IMG/VR virus record: IMGVR_UViG_3300042539_000614
Coordinates: 1 to 34,648 of that record
DNA length: 34,648 nt
Direction: 5' to 3' (one strand)
Source: a virus
The notes beneath the pieces were generated by a model. It ran no database searches. It was not told the DNA's origin and saw only the letters and a program-made list of their open reading frames with translations. Within the stretch, counting starts at the first letter, position 1, and the number at the start of each line of letters is the position of its first letter. Position numbers and translations under genes: made by a program. This document shows, one piece after another, positions 25,173 through 32,867 of this stretch.

Positions 25173-26584
25173 ATCTCGAAGAGATCATTGCGGCGCTGCA
25201 GGCCTTGCTTGAGAACCCCAACGCCACCATCGAAGAGATGGCCGCTGCGGTAGCTCAGGCAGTCGAGGCCTTGACAGCGTTGACGGAATCCCCTGACGTC
25301 GAGGACAGCCCCGAAGTGGCACCCGCCGTCGAAGCGCAGGCGCTGACGCTTGCGTCCCTCATCAACAAGGCGACGGCCCGCATCGAAAAGAAGAAGGCCA
25401 CAGCCGCAGTCATCAAGTCGGCCATCAACACACCGACGGGAGCACAGCCCATGACAACGAAGACATCAGCCCCGACGATCACGTCGAAGGGCCAGAAGAG
25501 CCGCGTCTACAAGGACAGCGCCGAAGCCTACAAGGTGGGCCAGTTTCTGCAAGCCCAGATGGGCAGTGCCGACGCTAAGAAGTGGTGCGACGATCACGGC
25601 GTATCGTTCAAGACGCTGACGTCAGCTAACAACACGTCGGGCGGCATCCTCGTACCGGAGGAGATGGAATCGGCAATCTGGAACCTGAAGGAGGAGTATG
25701 GCGTCTTCCGCGGTGGAGCCAACGTCGTCGGCATGGGTTCCGATACACGCCATATTCTCAAGGAAGTATCAGGCAACGATACATACTTCGTTGGAGAAGG
25801 CGTCGCACCTACGGCATCTGATCTGGCATGGACAAACCTTACGCTCTCAGCTAAGACACTGGCAGTGCTGACGAAGTACAGCAAGCAGCTCGGCGAAGAC
25901 GCAACGGTTTCCATCGCCGACGAGATCACGAACTGGGCAGCCTACAAGCTGGCACAGCGCGAAGACGAATGCGGCTTTGTTGGTGACGGCACGTCGACGT
26001 ACGGCGGCATCATCGGTGCCACGTACAAGTACCGCAAGCTCCTTGAAGACGGTGGCGGCACATGGGCTACCGACGCCGACAAGGCAAAGCTCGGTTCTGC
26101 TGTCGTAGCCACAGGCACGACGTGGTCGGCCATCACGCTTGCAGACATCATCGCAATGATCGGCAAGGTCGCCAACTACCCTGGCACCAACAACGCTTTC
26201 CACTGCACGCCGCAATTCTACTGGAACGTCGTGTATAATCTGGCCATTGCCAAGAACGGCACGACGGGAACAGAAGTCGTCAACGGCGTACCGCAGCAGA
26301 CGCTCATGGGCTACCCCGTTGTGCTCAACAACGTGATGGCGAAGGCTACGGCCATCAACCAGGTTCCGCTGCTGTTCGGTGACGTATCGGCATCGTCGTA
26401 CTTCGGCGACCGTCGCGGCATCACGATCGAAACGTCAGAGCACGCCGACTTCGCTGCACGCCTCGTGTCGGTGCTGGTGACGGAGCGCTTCGACATCATC
26501 AACCACGACTTCGGCAACTACAACGCCACTGCATCATTGCAGAAGGCTGGTGCTATGGTCGGTCTCATCACCCAAAACGACTAA
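25169..26584 (+). CDS. HK97-fold major capsid protein with N-terminal scaffold domain
   Basis: The 471-residue product has an acidic, helical N-terminal 90 residues that look like a built-in scaffold (delta) domain. The HK97-like body follows: GGILVPEEMESAIW near residue 155, an E-loop-like region, the long spine helix around ITNWAAYKLAQREDE, and a C-terminal RRGITIETSEHADFAARLVSVLVTE-type strand region split across the P and A domains. Cleavage is expected near residues 90-105, before the Lys/Thr/Ser-rich arm; the exact site cannot be read. The start overlaps the protease stop. Confidence 0.93.
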   Translation: MNLEEIIAALQALLENPNATIEEMAAAVAQAVEALTALTESPDVEDSPEVAPAVEAQALTLASLINKATARIEKKKATAAVIKSAINTPTGAQPMTTKTSAPTITSKGQKSRVYKDSAEAYKVGQFLQAQMGSADAKKWCDDHGVSFKTLTSANNTSGGILVPEEMESAIWNLKEEYGVFRGGANVVGMGSDTRHILKEVSGNDTYFVGEGVAPTASDLAWTNLTLSAKTLAVLTKYSKQLGEDATVSIADEITNWAAYKLAQREDECGFVGDGTSTYGGIIGATYKYRKLLEDGGGTWATDADKAKLGSAVVATGTTWSAITLADIIAMIGKVANYPGTNNAFHCTPQFYWNVVYNLAIAKNGTTGTEVVNGVPQQTLMGYPVVLNNVMAKATAINQVPLLFGDVSASSYFGDRRGITIETSEHADFAARLVSVLVTERFDIINHDFGNYNATASLQKAGAMVGLITQND

Positions 26585-26597
26585 GGAGTAACGACTA

Positions 26598-27065
26598 ATG
26601 CAACCACTGCAAACCGCTAAGACGCACGTCTTCGTCGCTCCCGGCGCTGTCGTTGACAACGCAACGTACACGTCGACCGTCTGCGACACTGCTGGCGCTG
26701 ACTACCTCGAAGTCAACGTACAGCTCGGCACGACCGACATCGCCCTTGCTACGCTGAAGCTTCAGGAGTCCGACGCCATCACGAACAGCACGACGCTGGA
26801 CAGCGGCGCCGACATCACCGGCTATGTCTTCGGCACGTCGACCAATCCCGACACGGGTGCGGCTTCGACCCTGCCGTCGGCAACGGACGATAACAAGGTG
26901 TTCCAGTTCCGCGTGCCGCTGCAAGGCCGCAAGCGCTACATCAACCTGATCGCCGTCGCCGGCAACGGCACGACGGGCACCTACCTCGCAGCTCACGGTA
27001 AGCTCGGCAAGCTCGAGCAAGATCCCGTGACGGCTACGGACGCAGGCCTCGGAGCATGGCTGTAA
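26598..27065 (+). CDS. Probable capsid decoration or head accessory protein
   Basis: The 155-residue product is Thr-, Asp- and Gly-rich with a beta-strand pattern and no membrane segment. A strong AAGGAGT site precedes its ATG, and it directly follows the capsid gene, the usual arrangement for an abundant decoration protein. A hairpin follows it. I do not recognise a family, so the role is inferred from place, translation signal and composition. A head-fibre base or stabilising protein is equally possible. Confidence 0.6.
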   Translation: MQPLQTAKTHVFVAPGAVVDNATYTSTVCDTAGADYLEVNVQLGTTDIALATLKLQESDAITNSTTLDSGADITGYVFGTSTNPDTGAASTLPSATDDNKVFQFRVPLQGRKRYINLIAVAGNGTTGTYLAAHGKLGKLEQDPVTATDAGLGAWL

Positions 27066-27071
27066 TAGCTC

Positions 27072-27106
27072 ACTACGGGCCTCACGCAGGCCCGTGGTAA
27101 GCTTTT
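27072..27106 (+). terminator. Hairpin after the capsid operon, possible weak terminator
   Basis: ACGGGCCT (27075-27082) pairs with AGGCCCGT (27088-27095) around a five-base loop, and three further pairs (one wobble) extend the stem. Only four T follow, at 27103-27106, so it may give partial termination or protect the 3' end of the abundant capsid message. Confidence 0.6.
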
Positions 27107-27119
27107 ACGGAGGTTAGCT

Positions 27120-27416
27120 ATGGTGAGCACAAGGTGCAAGGCTCTGGGGCCTCTACAGACAATCAGCGCATCGGTCGCCGTGACGGTGACGTGGCCGGAT
27201 CTGACGGACTTCCTGCTGGTGCATCCCGTCGGGCATGACCTGTCGGTGACATACGACGGCACGACACCGACGACGACGATTGGCTTCATCATCAAGAAGG
27301 ATCAAACCAACGAGGTTTACGTCGGCCCCGAAATGCTCATGAAGATGACAGCCAAGTCGGGCGACCCTGTTATCAACATCCAACCCTTCCGCAAACTTGC
27401 AGACGTGAACACGTAA
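27120..27416 (+). CDS. Small beta-rich structural protein
   Basis: The 98-residue product has a strand-rich sequence with Val, Thr and Asp-Gly turns and no recognised motif. It has a strong GGAGGT site and begins the fibre block after the hairpin. Its stop overlaps the next start (TAATG). Proteins of this size and composition after the capsid genes are often head-surface or fibre-attachment components. The role is inferred. Confidence 0.6.
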   Translation: MVSTRCKALGPLQTISASVAVTVTWPDLTDFLLVHPVGHDLSVTYDGTTPTTTIGFIIKKDQTNEVYVGPEMLMKMTAKSGDPVINIQPFRKLADVNT

Positions 27417-27766
27417 TGTACAGCCCCCGACTATCCAATGCTGGCGCCTCGGTACAGCTCGACGTTGTGCGTAACGTGCCGTGGGCGTACACGTTCACGA
27501 TCAAAGAAGCCGGCGCCGTTGTCAACATCAGCGGCCGCACGTACGCTGCACAGATCCGCACGGCAGGCGACGTGCTCGCGGCGACGGCGACGTGCACGAT
27601 CACGGACGCGGCCAACGGAAAGTTCAGCGTGTCGTTTTCGGCGGCCTCGACGGCGGCCCTGACGGCAGGTGCCAACTACGTCTGGTCGTTGGAGCAGACG
27701 GCATCGGGAGTCACTACCGAGCTGGCACGTGGCGAGGTTACCGTCTACGGTGAGATCGCCCAGTGA
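27416..27766 (+). CDS. Small beta-sandwich protein, BppU/Ig-like pattern
   Basis: The 116-residue product opens with a VQLDVVRNVPWAYTFTI stretch, then alternates strands with short Gly/Asn turns and ends in a strand with ELARGEVTVYG. The layout recalls the N-terminal domains of baseplate upper or fibre-attachment proteins, which read as small beta sandwiches. It overlaps both neighbours. It probably joins a fibre to the head or tail; the exact family is uncertain. Confidence 0.55.
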   Translation: MYSPRLSNAGASVQLDVVRNVPWAYTFTIKEAGAVVNISGRTYAAQIRTAGDVLAATATCTITDAANGKFSVSFSAASTAALTAGANYVWSLEQTASGVTTELARGEVTVYGEIAQ

Positions 27767-28236
27767 CACAGACCTTGAACATAGAGCGGCCGAATGTTAC
27801 GCTTGACGTTGGCGAAGCGGCAACGACGATCGCTGTCGATAACAGGCAGATCACATTGACGGTGGACAGCGGCGGCCTCGTGCCGATCAGCTCCGACATC
27901 AGCCTCGTAGCCGCTGCGAACATCAGCGCCCTTCGTGCAGTCACGACCGACGGCAGCGGGCAGGCGGTGTACGCATCCAACGACACGCTGGCAAACGCGC
28001 AGGTCGTCGGCATCACTACGACGTCGGCAACGACGGGTGGCACTGTGCGCGTGGTCATGAACGGCACGATCACCGACAGCTTTTGGACATGGACCAAAGG
28101 CACGGTGTACTTAGGCACGAACGGCAACCTTACACAGACGGCCCCGACTGGCGGTGCTATCGTGGTGCATGTGGGGCGGGCCTTGACAGCAACGACACTA
28201 CAGATCGACATTGACACAATCATCACAACGGTGTAA
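27763..28236 (+). CDS. Fibre protein with repeated phage fibre domain (copy A)
   Basis: The 157-residue product starts with GTG in a GTGA overlap. After an N-terminal strand region of about 45 residues comes a domain with ISALRAV, then QVVGITTTSATTGG, VVMNGTIT and VYLGTNGNLTQTAPTGG. This is the aging-of-substituted-value pattern of small beta domains seen in phage head and tail fibres: ordinary residue, Gly-xxx, yL-G-x-x-G. The next gene has the same domain order, so the two are related. Probably a fibre shaft or attachment piece. Confidence 0.6.
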   Translation: MTQTLNIERPNVTLDVGEAATTIAVDNRQITLTVDSGGLVPISSDISLVAAANISALRAVTTDGSGQAVYASNDTLANAQVVGITTTSATTGGTVRVVMNGTITDSFWTWTKGTVYLGTNGNLTQTAPTGGAIVVHVGRALTATTLQIDIDTIITTV

Positions 28237-28238
28237 AC

Positions 28239-28742
28239 ATGGCAGCGAAATACATCAAGAACGACAGCGGGCAACTTGCCGAAGTCGAAGCGACCACCTC
28301 ATCAGCTGGTGCTGGCGACGCTGGTAAGATCGTCGGCCTAGACTCGTCTGGCAGGATCGACCAAACGATGATGCCCACAGGCATAGGCGTAGAAACCGAG
28401 GCAATGCTAGCCTCGGAGACATTATCCGCTGGCGACCTCGTGAACATCTTCAACGACGCCGGCACGCGCAAGGCGCGGAAAGCCGACAACTCCAACGCAC
28501 GTCGTGCGCACGGCTTCGTGTTGGCGGGCGTGACGTCGGCAGCGACTGCGACGGTGTACATGGAAGGCGCACTTACGGGCCTGACGTCGATCACTTTTGG
28601 AGCGCCGTACTACCTCGGCACGACGGGCGCACACACGGCCACGGCGCCGACCGCTGCGGGCACGCTCTCACAGGAAATTGGCATCGGCGTTTCTACGACG
28701 TCGATCAGCTTCGAGCCGCAGCAACCTATCACGTTGGCCTAA
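28239..28742 (+). CDS. Fibre protein with repeated phage fibre domain (copy B)
   Basis: The 167-residue product has an N-terminal linker with AGDAGKIVGLDSSGRID and MMPTGIG, a widespread phage fibre segment, then the same beta domain as the preceding gene: LSAGDLVNIFND, RAHGFVLAGVTS, VYMEGALTGL and YYLGTTGAHTATAPTAAG. It begins three bases after the previous stop. It should be a trimeric fibre or fibre-base protein. Its place after capsid genes leaves open whether it decorates the head or the tail. Confidence 0.68.
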   Translation: MAAKYIKNDSGQLAEVEATTSSAGAGDAGKIVGLDSSGRIDQTMMPTGIGVETEAMLASETLSAGDLVNIFNDAGTRKARKADNSNARRAHGFVLAGVTSAATATVYMEGALTGLTSITFGAPYYLGTTGAHTATAPTAAGTLSQEIGIGVSTTSISFEPQQPITLA

Positions 28743-28745
28743 TCA

Positions 28746-29831
28746 ATGGCAGTTAAGAAACCATTAGTCCTAGCGTCTGGTCAGGTGCAAGAATTGCAAA
28801 GCGCCGACAATATTAACGTCGCCGCCAGTGATATTACGTCCGGCACGATCGCAACCGCGCGGCTCGGTAGTGGTACAGCTAATAACGCAACCTTTCTCCG
28901 AGGGGACAACACCTGGGCAACACCTGCTGGTGGTGGTGGAGGTGGTGGAACGCCTGTAATAACAGTATTCAACTCATCGGGTACCTACACAAATCCACAG
29001 ACGGGGTACCTGTGGGTCTACCTTTTGGCGGCGGGCGGAGGCGGGGGAAGCGGACGGCGAGGGGCGGCTAGTACAAATCGGTTTGGTGGTGGTTCCGGTC
29101 AGCCTGGGAATAGTTTGCAGGCATGGTACGTTGCATCTATGCTGCCTGCATCTATACCCATATGGGTGGGTGCGGGTGGAGTTGGAGGTGTTGCTCAGAC
29201 GGTCGATAACGCGGACGGGAATACAGGCGGAGCTGGCGGCATAACAATCTTTGGTGGCAATGGGACTAGTAATGACCCGAACTTAATTTTAATCACCGGA
29301 TTCGGAACGCAGGGTGGCATTCGCGGGCAAACAATTGCAGCTGGTGGAGCTTCAGCAAGCACTAACGTACTCATACACCTGTCTGCATCAGGTGGCAGTT
29401 CAAGGCCGCCGAGCTCACCCAACCCCAATGTGCCTGGAACATCCAGTATATCGAACTCACCTGGTACGTGCGGCGGCTTGGGCGGAGGTATCGACAACAT
29501 AAATAACCGATACAACGGAGGTCTCAGCGACTCGCAGGTTGGCCGCATTGGGTCACCACAGTACATCGACCGTACGGCTGGAGGCGTTGGAGCTGGGGCG
29601 TCGGGCGCCAATGGAACTACAATTAATGGTGTCCGCGACTTCTATTCACTGTCCACGGGTGGCGGCGGTGGAGCGTCTGGGGATACAGCCGGCACTATTG
29701 CCGGAGGCAAGGGTGGCAATGCAGGCGTCGGATCGTCAGGTGGTGGCGGCGGTGCCTCCACGAACGGTGCAAACTCAGGTGCAGGCGGCAACGGCGGCAA
29801 CGGATTACTCGTCATTATTCATTGGCAATAA
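28746..29831 (+). CDS. Glycine-rich fibre adhesin
   Basis: The 361-residue product starts with a common phage-fibre segment (SGTIATARLGSGTANN, then FLRGDNTWATPAGG). The rest is dominated by Gly-rich blocks interleaved with variable Asn/Ser/Thr loops, such as AAGGGGGSGRRGAAS, and ends in a hydrophobic strand. Glycine-rich domains of this kind form stacked polyglycine helices in phage adhesins, and the loops bind the receptor. Codons here use GGT/GGA and more A/T than the neighbours, suggesting recent exchange of this host-range gene. The following small gene may be its chaperone. Confidence 0.8.
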   Translation: MAVKKPLVLASGQVQELQSADNINVAASDITSGTIATARLGSGTANNATFLRGDNTWATPAGGGGGGGTPVITVFNSSGTYTNPQTGYLWVYLLAAGGGGGSGRRGAASTNRFGGGSGQPGNSLQAWYVASMLPASIPIWVGAGGVGGVAQTVDNADGNTGGAGGITIFGGNGTSNDPNLILITGFGTQGGIRGQTIAAGGASASTNVLIHLSASGGSSRPPSSPNPNVPGTSSISNSPGTCGGLGGGIDNINNRYNGGLSDSQVGRIGSPQYIDRTAGGVGAGASGANGTTINGVRDFYSLSTGGGGGASGDTAGTIAGGKGGNAGVGSSGGGGGASTNGANSGAGGNGGNGLLVIIHWQ

Positions 29832-29832
29832 T

Positions 29833-30051
29833 ATGCTAGAACGCTACGCAATCGTGGAAAACAACGTGGTCACCAACATCATTTTATGGGATTCAGATCA
29901 CGGCGAACTCCAAACGACAGCACTTGCAATGAAAAACAACTCGACATCAATCGGCGACTGGTGGGAGGAATCCGAGCAGCGTTTCTATCGTCCCCTGCCG
30001 AGGAACGACGAAATGGAATATCCCGAAGAGGTTTCAAGTGATCTCCCCTGA
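29833..30051 (+). CDS. Small tail-fibre chaperone-like protein
   Basis: The 72-residue product begins YAIVENNVVTNIILWD and then has a Trp pair and an acidic end. The opening resembles the V-x-N-x-I-x-W domain found in many small proteins encoded just after phage fibres, some attached to fibre assembly proteins. It starts one base after the adhesin stop and shares the adhesin's lower G+C. It probably assists folding of, or caps, the adhesin. The assignment is from pattern and position. Confidence 0.55.
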   Translation: MLERYAIVENNVVTNIILWDSDHGELQTTALAMKNNSTSIGDWWEESEQRFYRPLPRNDEMEYPEEVSSDLP

Positions 30052-30127
30052 AGAAGGTCTCATCGGCGGCGTGGCCTTGTGCATCATGTGTCTTCTGCCG
30101 CTACTACTCCCGAAGGATAAGCGATGA
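30038..30127 (+). CDS. 29-residue single-span membrane peptide
   Basis: This tiny frame starts at GTG inside the end of the previous gene and stops in an ATGA overlap with the next. Residues 7-25 are strongly hydrophobic (GLIGGVALCIMCLLPLLL), preceded by acidic and followed by basic residues, a single-span topology. It opens the lysis block and could be a holin regulator. The call is supported by the overlap and composition only. Confidence 0.45.
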   Translation: MISPEEGLIGGVALCIMCLLPLLLPKDKR

Positions 30128-30387
30128 ACGAGCAGTTCCCGAAATGGGTCTTAGGCGTGGCCTCGGCTGCGGTCATCAGCATCGGCGCTGGCCTGCTGAC
30201 GACGATGGTCATGCTGCGTGAGGACATGGCCGTTGTCAAGTCACATATCGCCGAGCTCAAGCAGACGAATACGAAGGTCGACGCTGTCGAGCGCATCGTG
30301 ATCGGCCACGAGTACCGCATCACGGCGTTGGAGGCCGACGGCACGGTGTACCGCACGGACACGATACGAGCACGCCGTGGACGGTGA
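30124..30387 (+). CDS. XhlA-like lysis-associated membrane protein
   Basis: The 87-residue product has one membrane span at about residues 8-29, then an amphipathic, coiled-coil-like segment (HIAELKQTNTKVDAVERI and after) and a basic end. This is the shape of XhlA-type proteins but with the span at the N-terminus, a layout common in small lysis-cassette proteins and some spanins. It precedes the holin-like and endolysin genes. A role in lysis timing or membrane disruption is likely. Confidence 0.55.
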   Translation: MNEQFPKWVLGVASAAVISIGAGLLTTMVMLREDMAVVKSHIAELKQTNTKVDAVERIVIGHEYRITALEADGTVYRTDTIRARRGR

Positions 30388-30757
30388 ACCGATCATCACC
30401 AACGTGAAACAGATGCCGTATGAAATACCACGGCCGCGTAATCATGTCGAGGCCAAAGCATACGAGCCGCTGCAAGAGACTCCGTACTTTCGTGAGCCGA
30501 CGCTTGCGGAATCTCTCGCAGCTGCTTGGCAGACAACGAAGGTCATCGCGGTGATCACACCGCACATCGTAAAACTCATCATAGGACTCGCCATGAAATC
30601 GTGGAAGACAACCCTCGGCGCTATCATCGCCGGACTGGCTGGCATTCTGAACGCTCTCGGTATCGTCGTCATCCCTGCCGACGTGCAGGTCGGCGTCCTG
30701 ACGGTCGCCATGTTCATCATCGGCCTGTTCGCAGCCGACGACAAGACGGCTGAGTGA
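30377..30757 (+). CDS. Holin-like protein, possible dual start
   Basis: The 126-residue product (GTG start, 11-base overlap) has a soluble N-terminal part of about 60 residues and two membrane spans at about residues 76-96 and 103-120, with an acidic AADDKTAE end. A second in-frame ATG at 30593 has a TAGGA site six bases upstream and would give a 54-residue protein made only of the two-span part, matching small phage holins. Long and short forms from one gene would recall the holin/antiholin pairs of dual-start systems. It lies directly before the endolysin gene. Confidence 0.6.
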   Translation: MDGEPIITNVKQMPYEIPRPRNHVEAKAYEPLQETPYFREPTLAESLAAAWQTTKVIAVITPHIVKLIIGLAMKSWKTTLGAIIAGLAGILNALGIVVIPADVQVGVLTVAMFIIGLFAADDKTAE

Positions 30758-30782
30758 CATCTAACGACATGGAGGTATCGGG

Positions 30783-31367
30783 ATGGCTGCAAAGAATTCT
30801 GCCGGCAAAGCTGGCAAAGCTGGTACGGTGGTCGATACGGTACGCGAGACTGTTCACGTACCTGAACGACCGACGCTTGCGGTAGGTGAAGCGGTCGCAC
30901 AATGCGATACGTTCAGCTGGATGGACATCGCCAAGGCCGAACTCGGGCAGCGCGAAGTCAAGGGTGCGAAGCACAACCCGCGTATTATCGAGTATCACAA
31001 GACGACGACGTTGAAGGGCACCACGGACGAGATCCCGTGGTGCTCATCGTTTGTTAACTGGGTCATGAAGCAGGCAGGCTATCCGGGCACGAACTCGGCA
31101 GCGGCGCGGTCATGGCTTCAGTACGGGCAGCGGCTGGCGACACCCGTGCCGGGCTGTATCGTCGTCCTGTCACGTGACGGCGGCGGGCACGTTGGCTTCT
31201 ACATTGGGCAGGACTCCTACGGCATCAAGATTCTCGGCGGCAACCAAGGCGACGCGGTGACGGTGGCACAGTACGCACACGGGCGGTGCCTCGCGCTGGT
31301 CGTGCCTCGCAACATGAGAGCCGAAGACAACGAACTTTTCTATCGTGAACTCGCGAGGTTTGCATGA
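30783..31367 (+). CDS. Endolysin, peptidoglycan hydrolase of the TIGR02594/CHAP-like type
   Basis: The 194-residue product has a basic, low-complexity N-terminal 40 residues and then a cysteine peptidase-like hydrolase: AELGQREVKGAKHNPRI, PWCSSFVNWV with Cys87, GGGHVGFY with His136, and LGGNQGD with Asn154. Cys, His and Asn are the expected catalytic triad. It should cut the host peptidoglycan after the holin opens the membrane; no signal peptide is seen. A GGAGGT site precedes the ATG. Placement between the fibre and head-tail joining genes is unusual for siphoviruses. Confidence 0.88.
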   Translation: MAAKNSAGKAGKAGTVVDTVRETVHVPERPTLAVGEAVAQCDTFSWMDIAKAELGQREVKGAKHNPRIIEYHKTTTLKGTTDEIPWCSSFVNWVMKQAGYPGTNSAAARSWLQYGQRLATPVPGCIVVLSRDGGGHVGFYIGQDSYGIKILGGNQGDAVTVAQYAHGRCLALVVPRNMRAEDNELFYRELARFA

Positions 31368-31945
31368 GCCTGACGACACGCCAGATCATCAAGAGCGACT
31401 GGCTCAACATCGCTGCGAGTGACACGACATCCGATGCGATGATCGACCGTCTCATCGCTGCGGTCGATGCCGAGATAGCAAGCATTTGCGACCAACCTGT
31501 CGAGGCGACGGCGAAGACGATCGTCATGATGGGCAACGGCAAGCGGTGGCTTACGCTGCCGTGGACGTCGCCCGTGACGCTGACGACGGTAGAGACGCGC
31601 GTCAACCCTGACAGCGCATGGTCTGTAATCACGTCGCAATGCACCACGGACCAGCTGTCGAGCATGCAACGTCTGTTCCGTTCGCCGTATCCGTGGGATC
31701 TTGCCTCGCACTACCGCATCACGGCGACGGTGGGCTACTCTGTCATCCCTGCCGACATCGTGGTGTGTGCTAACGAGATGGTCGTCGAACTCTACAACGA
31801 AACAGCGTTTGCCCCTAACGGCTCGACGTTGGGCATCGTGTCCGTCAGTGAAGTGCAGGCGGGCCAGACGGTAACGAAGGCGCTGCAGTCGATGCGTCCT
31901 AAGGTCGAACGTCGCCTGCTGCCGTATCGTAGGGTGACGATCTGA
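31364..31945 (+). CDS. Head-tail connector protein (gp6-like)
   Basis: The 193-residue product matches the adaptor/connector pattern of HK97 gp6-like proteins: an N-terminal helical pair (IIKSDWLNIAASDTTSDAM, then LIAAVDAEIASICDQPVE), a strand region, a PADIVVCANEMVVELYNE helix and a SEVQAGQTVTKALQ stretch. Twelve or so copies would form a ring below the portal. It overlaps the endolysin stop in ATGA and leads the head-completion and tail operon. Confidence 0.78.
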   Translation: MSLTTRQIIKSDWLNIAASDTTSDAMIDRLIAAVDAEIASICDQPVEATAKTIVMMGNGKRWLTLPWTSPVTLTTVETRVNPDSAWSVITSQCTTDQLSSMQRLFRSPYPWDLASHYRITATVGYSVIPADIVVCANEMVVELYNETAFAPNGSTLGIVSVSEVQAGQTVTKALQSMRPKVERRLLPYRRVTI

Positions 31946-32409
31946 AGACGATAGCCGACGATATTGTCGCCATCGTGAAAGACGAGCTGCAGCGCATCCC
32001 GGATGAGCTGTTCGTATACGTTAACGAATACTTCGGCGATGACATCGGCTCGGCAGTGTTCCGAGGCGGTGGCGCCGTCCGTGGGCGCAAGTTCCCTCGC
32101 AACACGAGGACCGGCCCCGGCACGTTGCGCATCGTAAGTGGCGACCTGCTGCGTGCTACCGAGCGCGGCGGCAAGGGCAACATCTACAATCTGACAATCC
32201 AAGGCGGTATGGTCAGCATCGACTACGGCGTCGATACGGGCATCATCCCGTACGCTGCCATCCACGAATACGGCGGCAACGCTGGCCGTGGACTGAAGAC
32301 CCGCATCCCTGCACGGCCATACTTGCGTCCAGCATTCGACGCATTCGAGCGCGAGGAGTGGCCGCAGGTTATAAGGCGCATTGACAACCGCATTCGGAGT
32401 CTGTTCTAA
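31942..32409 (+). CDS. Head closure or tail completion protein (HK97 gp10/Mu gpG-like)
   Basis: The product carries the pattern IPYAAIHEYGG followed by RIPARPYLRPAF, typical of HK97 gp10 and Mu gpG-type head-tail completion proteins. The coding frame extends in frame upstream of the first GTG (31975) to a CTG at 31942, which overlaps the preceding stop as CTGA. Since neighbours join by ATGA or GTGA, I take the CTG as the start (155 residues). A GTG start would give 144 residues and a 29-base gap. Confidence 0.75.
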   Translation: MKTIADDIVAIVKDELQRIPDELFVYVNEYFGDDIGSAVFRGGGAVRGRKFPRNTRTGPGTLRIVSGDLLRATERGGKGNIYNLTIQGGMVSIDYGVDTGIIPYAAIHEYGGNAGRGLKTRIPARPYLRPAFDAFEREEWPQVIRRIDNRIRSLF

Positions 32410-32867
32410 TGGCCGCCAACAGAAACGCATACATCATCGGGACGATACGCGAGGCCCTCGCTGAGGTGCCGATGTTCACGGTAACAAAGGTCTTCCGTGA
32501 CAGCTTTACCGATCAGCGCGCCGTCGTGTATCCTTTCATCAGTTCGAGCGGTGTCACCGACTACATGGAAGACTTCTCGACATGGTCGGGAAAGACGATG
32601 GTTACGGTGTACGTCAACGCTAAGGTCGAACAGGACCCGAGCGGGACGACGGGCAAAGCGACGGCGGTGTGGGACGACATCACCGACCGCATCGAGAACG
32701 CCATCTGGGAGATCAACACTCCCAGGTGGGAGACGCACGGCAACGGTCAAGAAACGACACTACGTAACATCGTCGTTGTGGCACAGGGCGGATTCCTGGA
32801 CGACGGCAAGCAACAGATCAAAGTCGAATATTCCATTGAGGTAACGTGGGACTTCACGAGAGACTGA
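32409..32867 (+). CDS. Tail terminator-like protein
   Basis: The 152-residue product has the alpha/beta pattern of tail-terminator or tail-completion proteins: an N-terminal helix with IIGTIREALAEVPM, central strands with VVYPFISSSG and VTVYVNAKV, and a final strand. Its place between the gp10-like gene and the tail tube matches lambda gpU-like proteins, which cap the tail. The start overlaps the upstream stop (TAATG). Sequence similarity by eye is weak, so this rests on gene order. Confidence 0.6.
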   Translation: MAANRNAYIIGTIREALAEVPMFTVTKVFRDSFTDQRAVVYPFISSSGVTDYMEDFSTWSGKTMVTVYVNAKVEQDPSGTTGKATAVWDDITDRIENAIWEINTPRWETHGNGQETTLRNIVVVAQGGFLDDGKQQIKVEYSIEVTWDFTRD

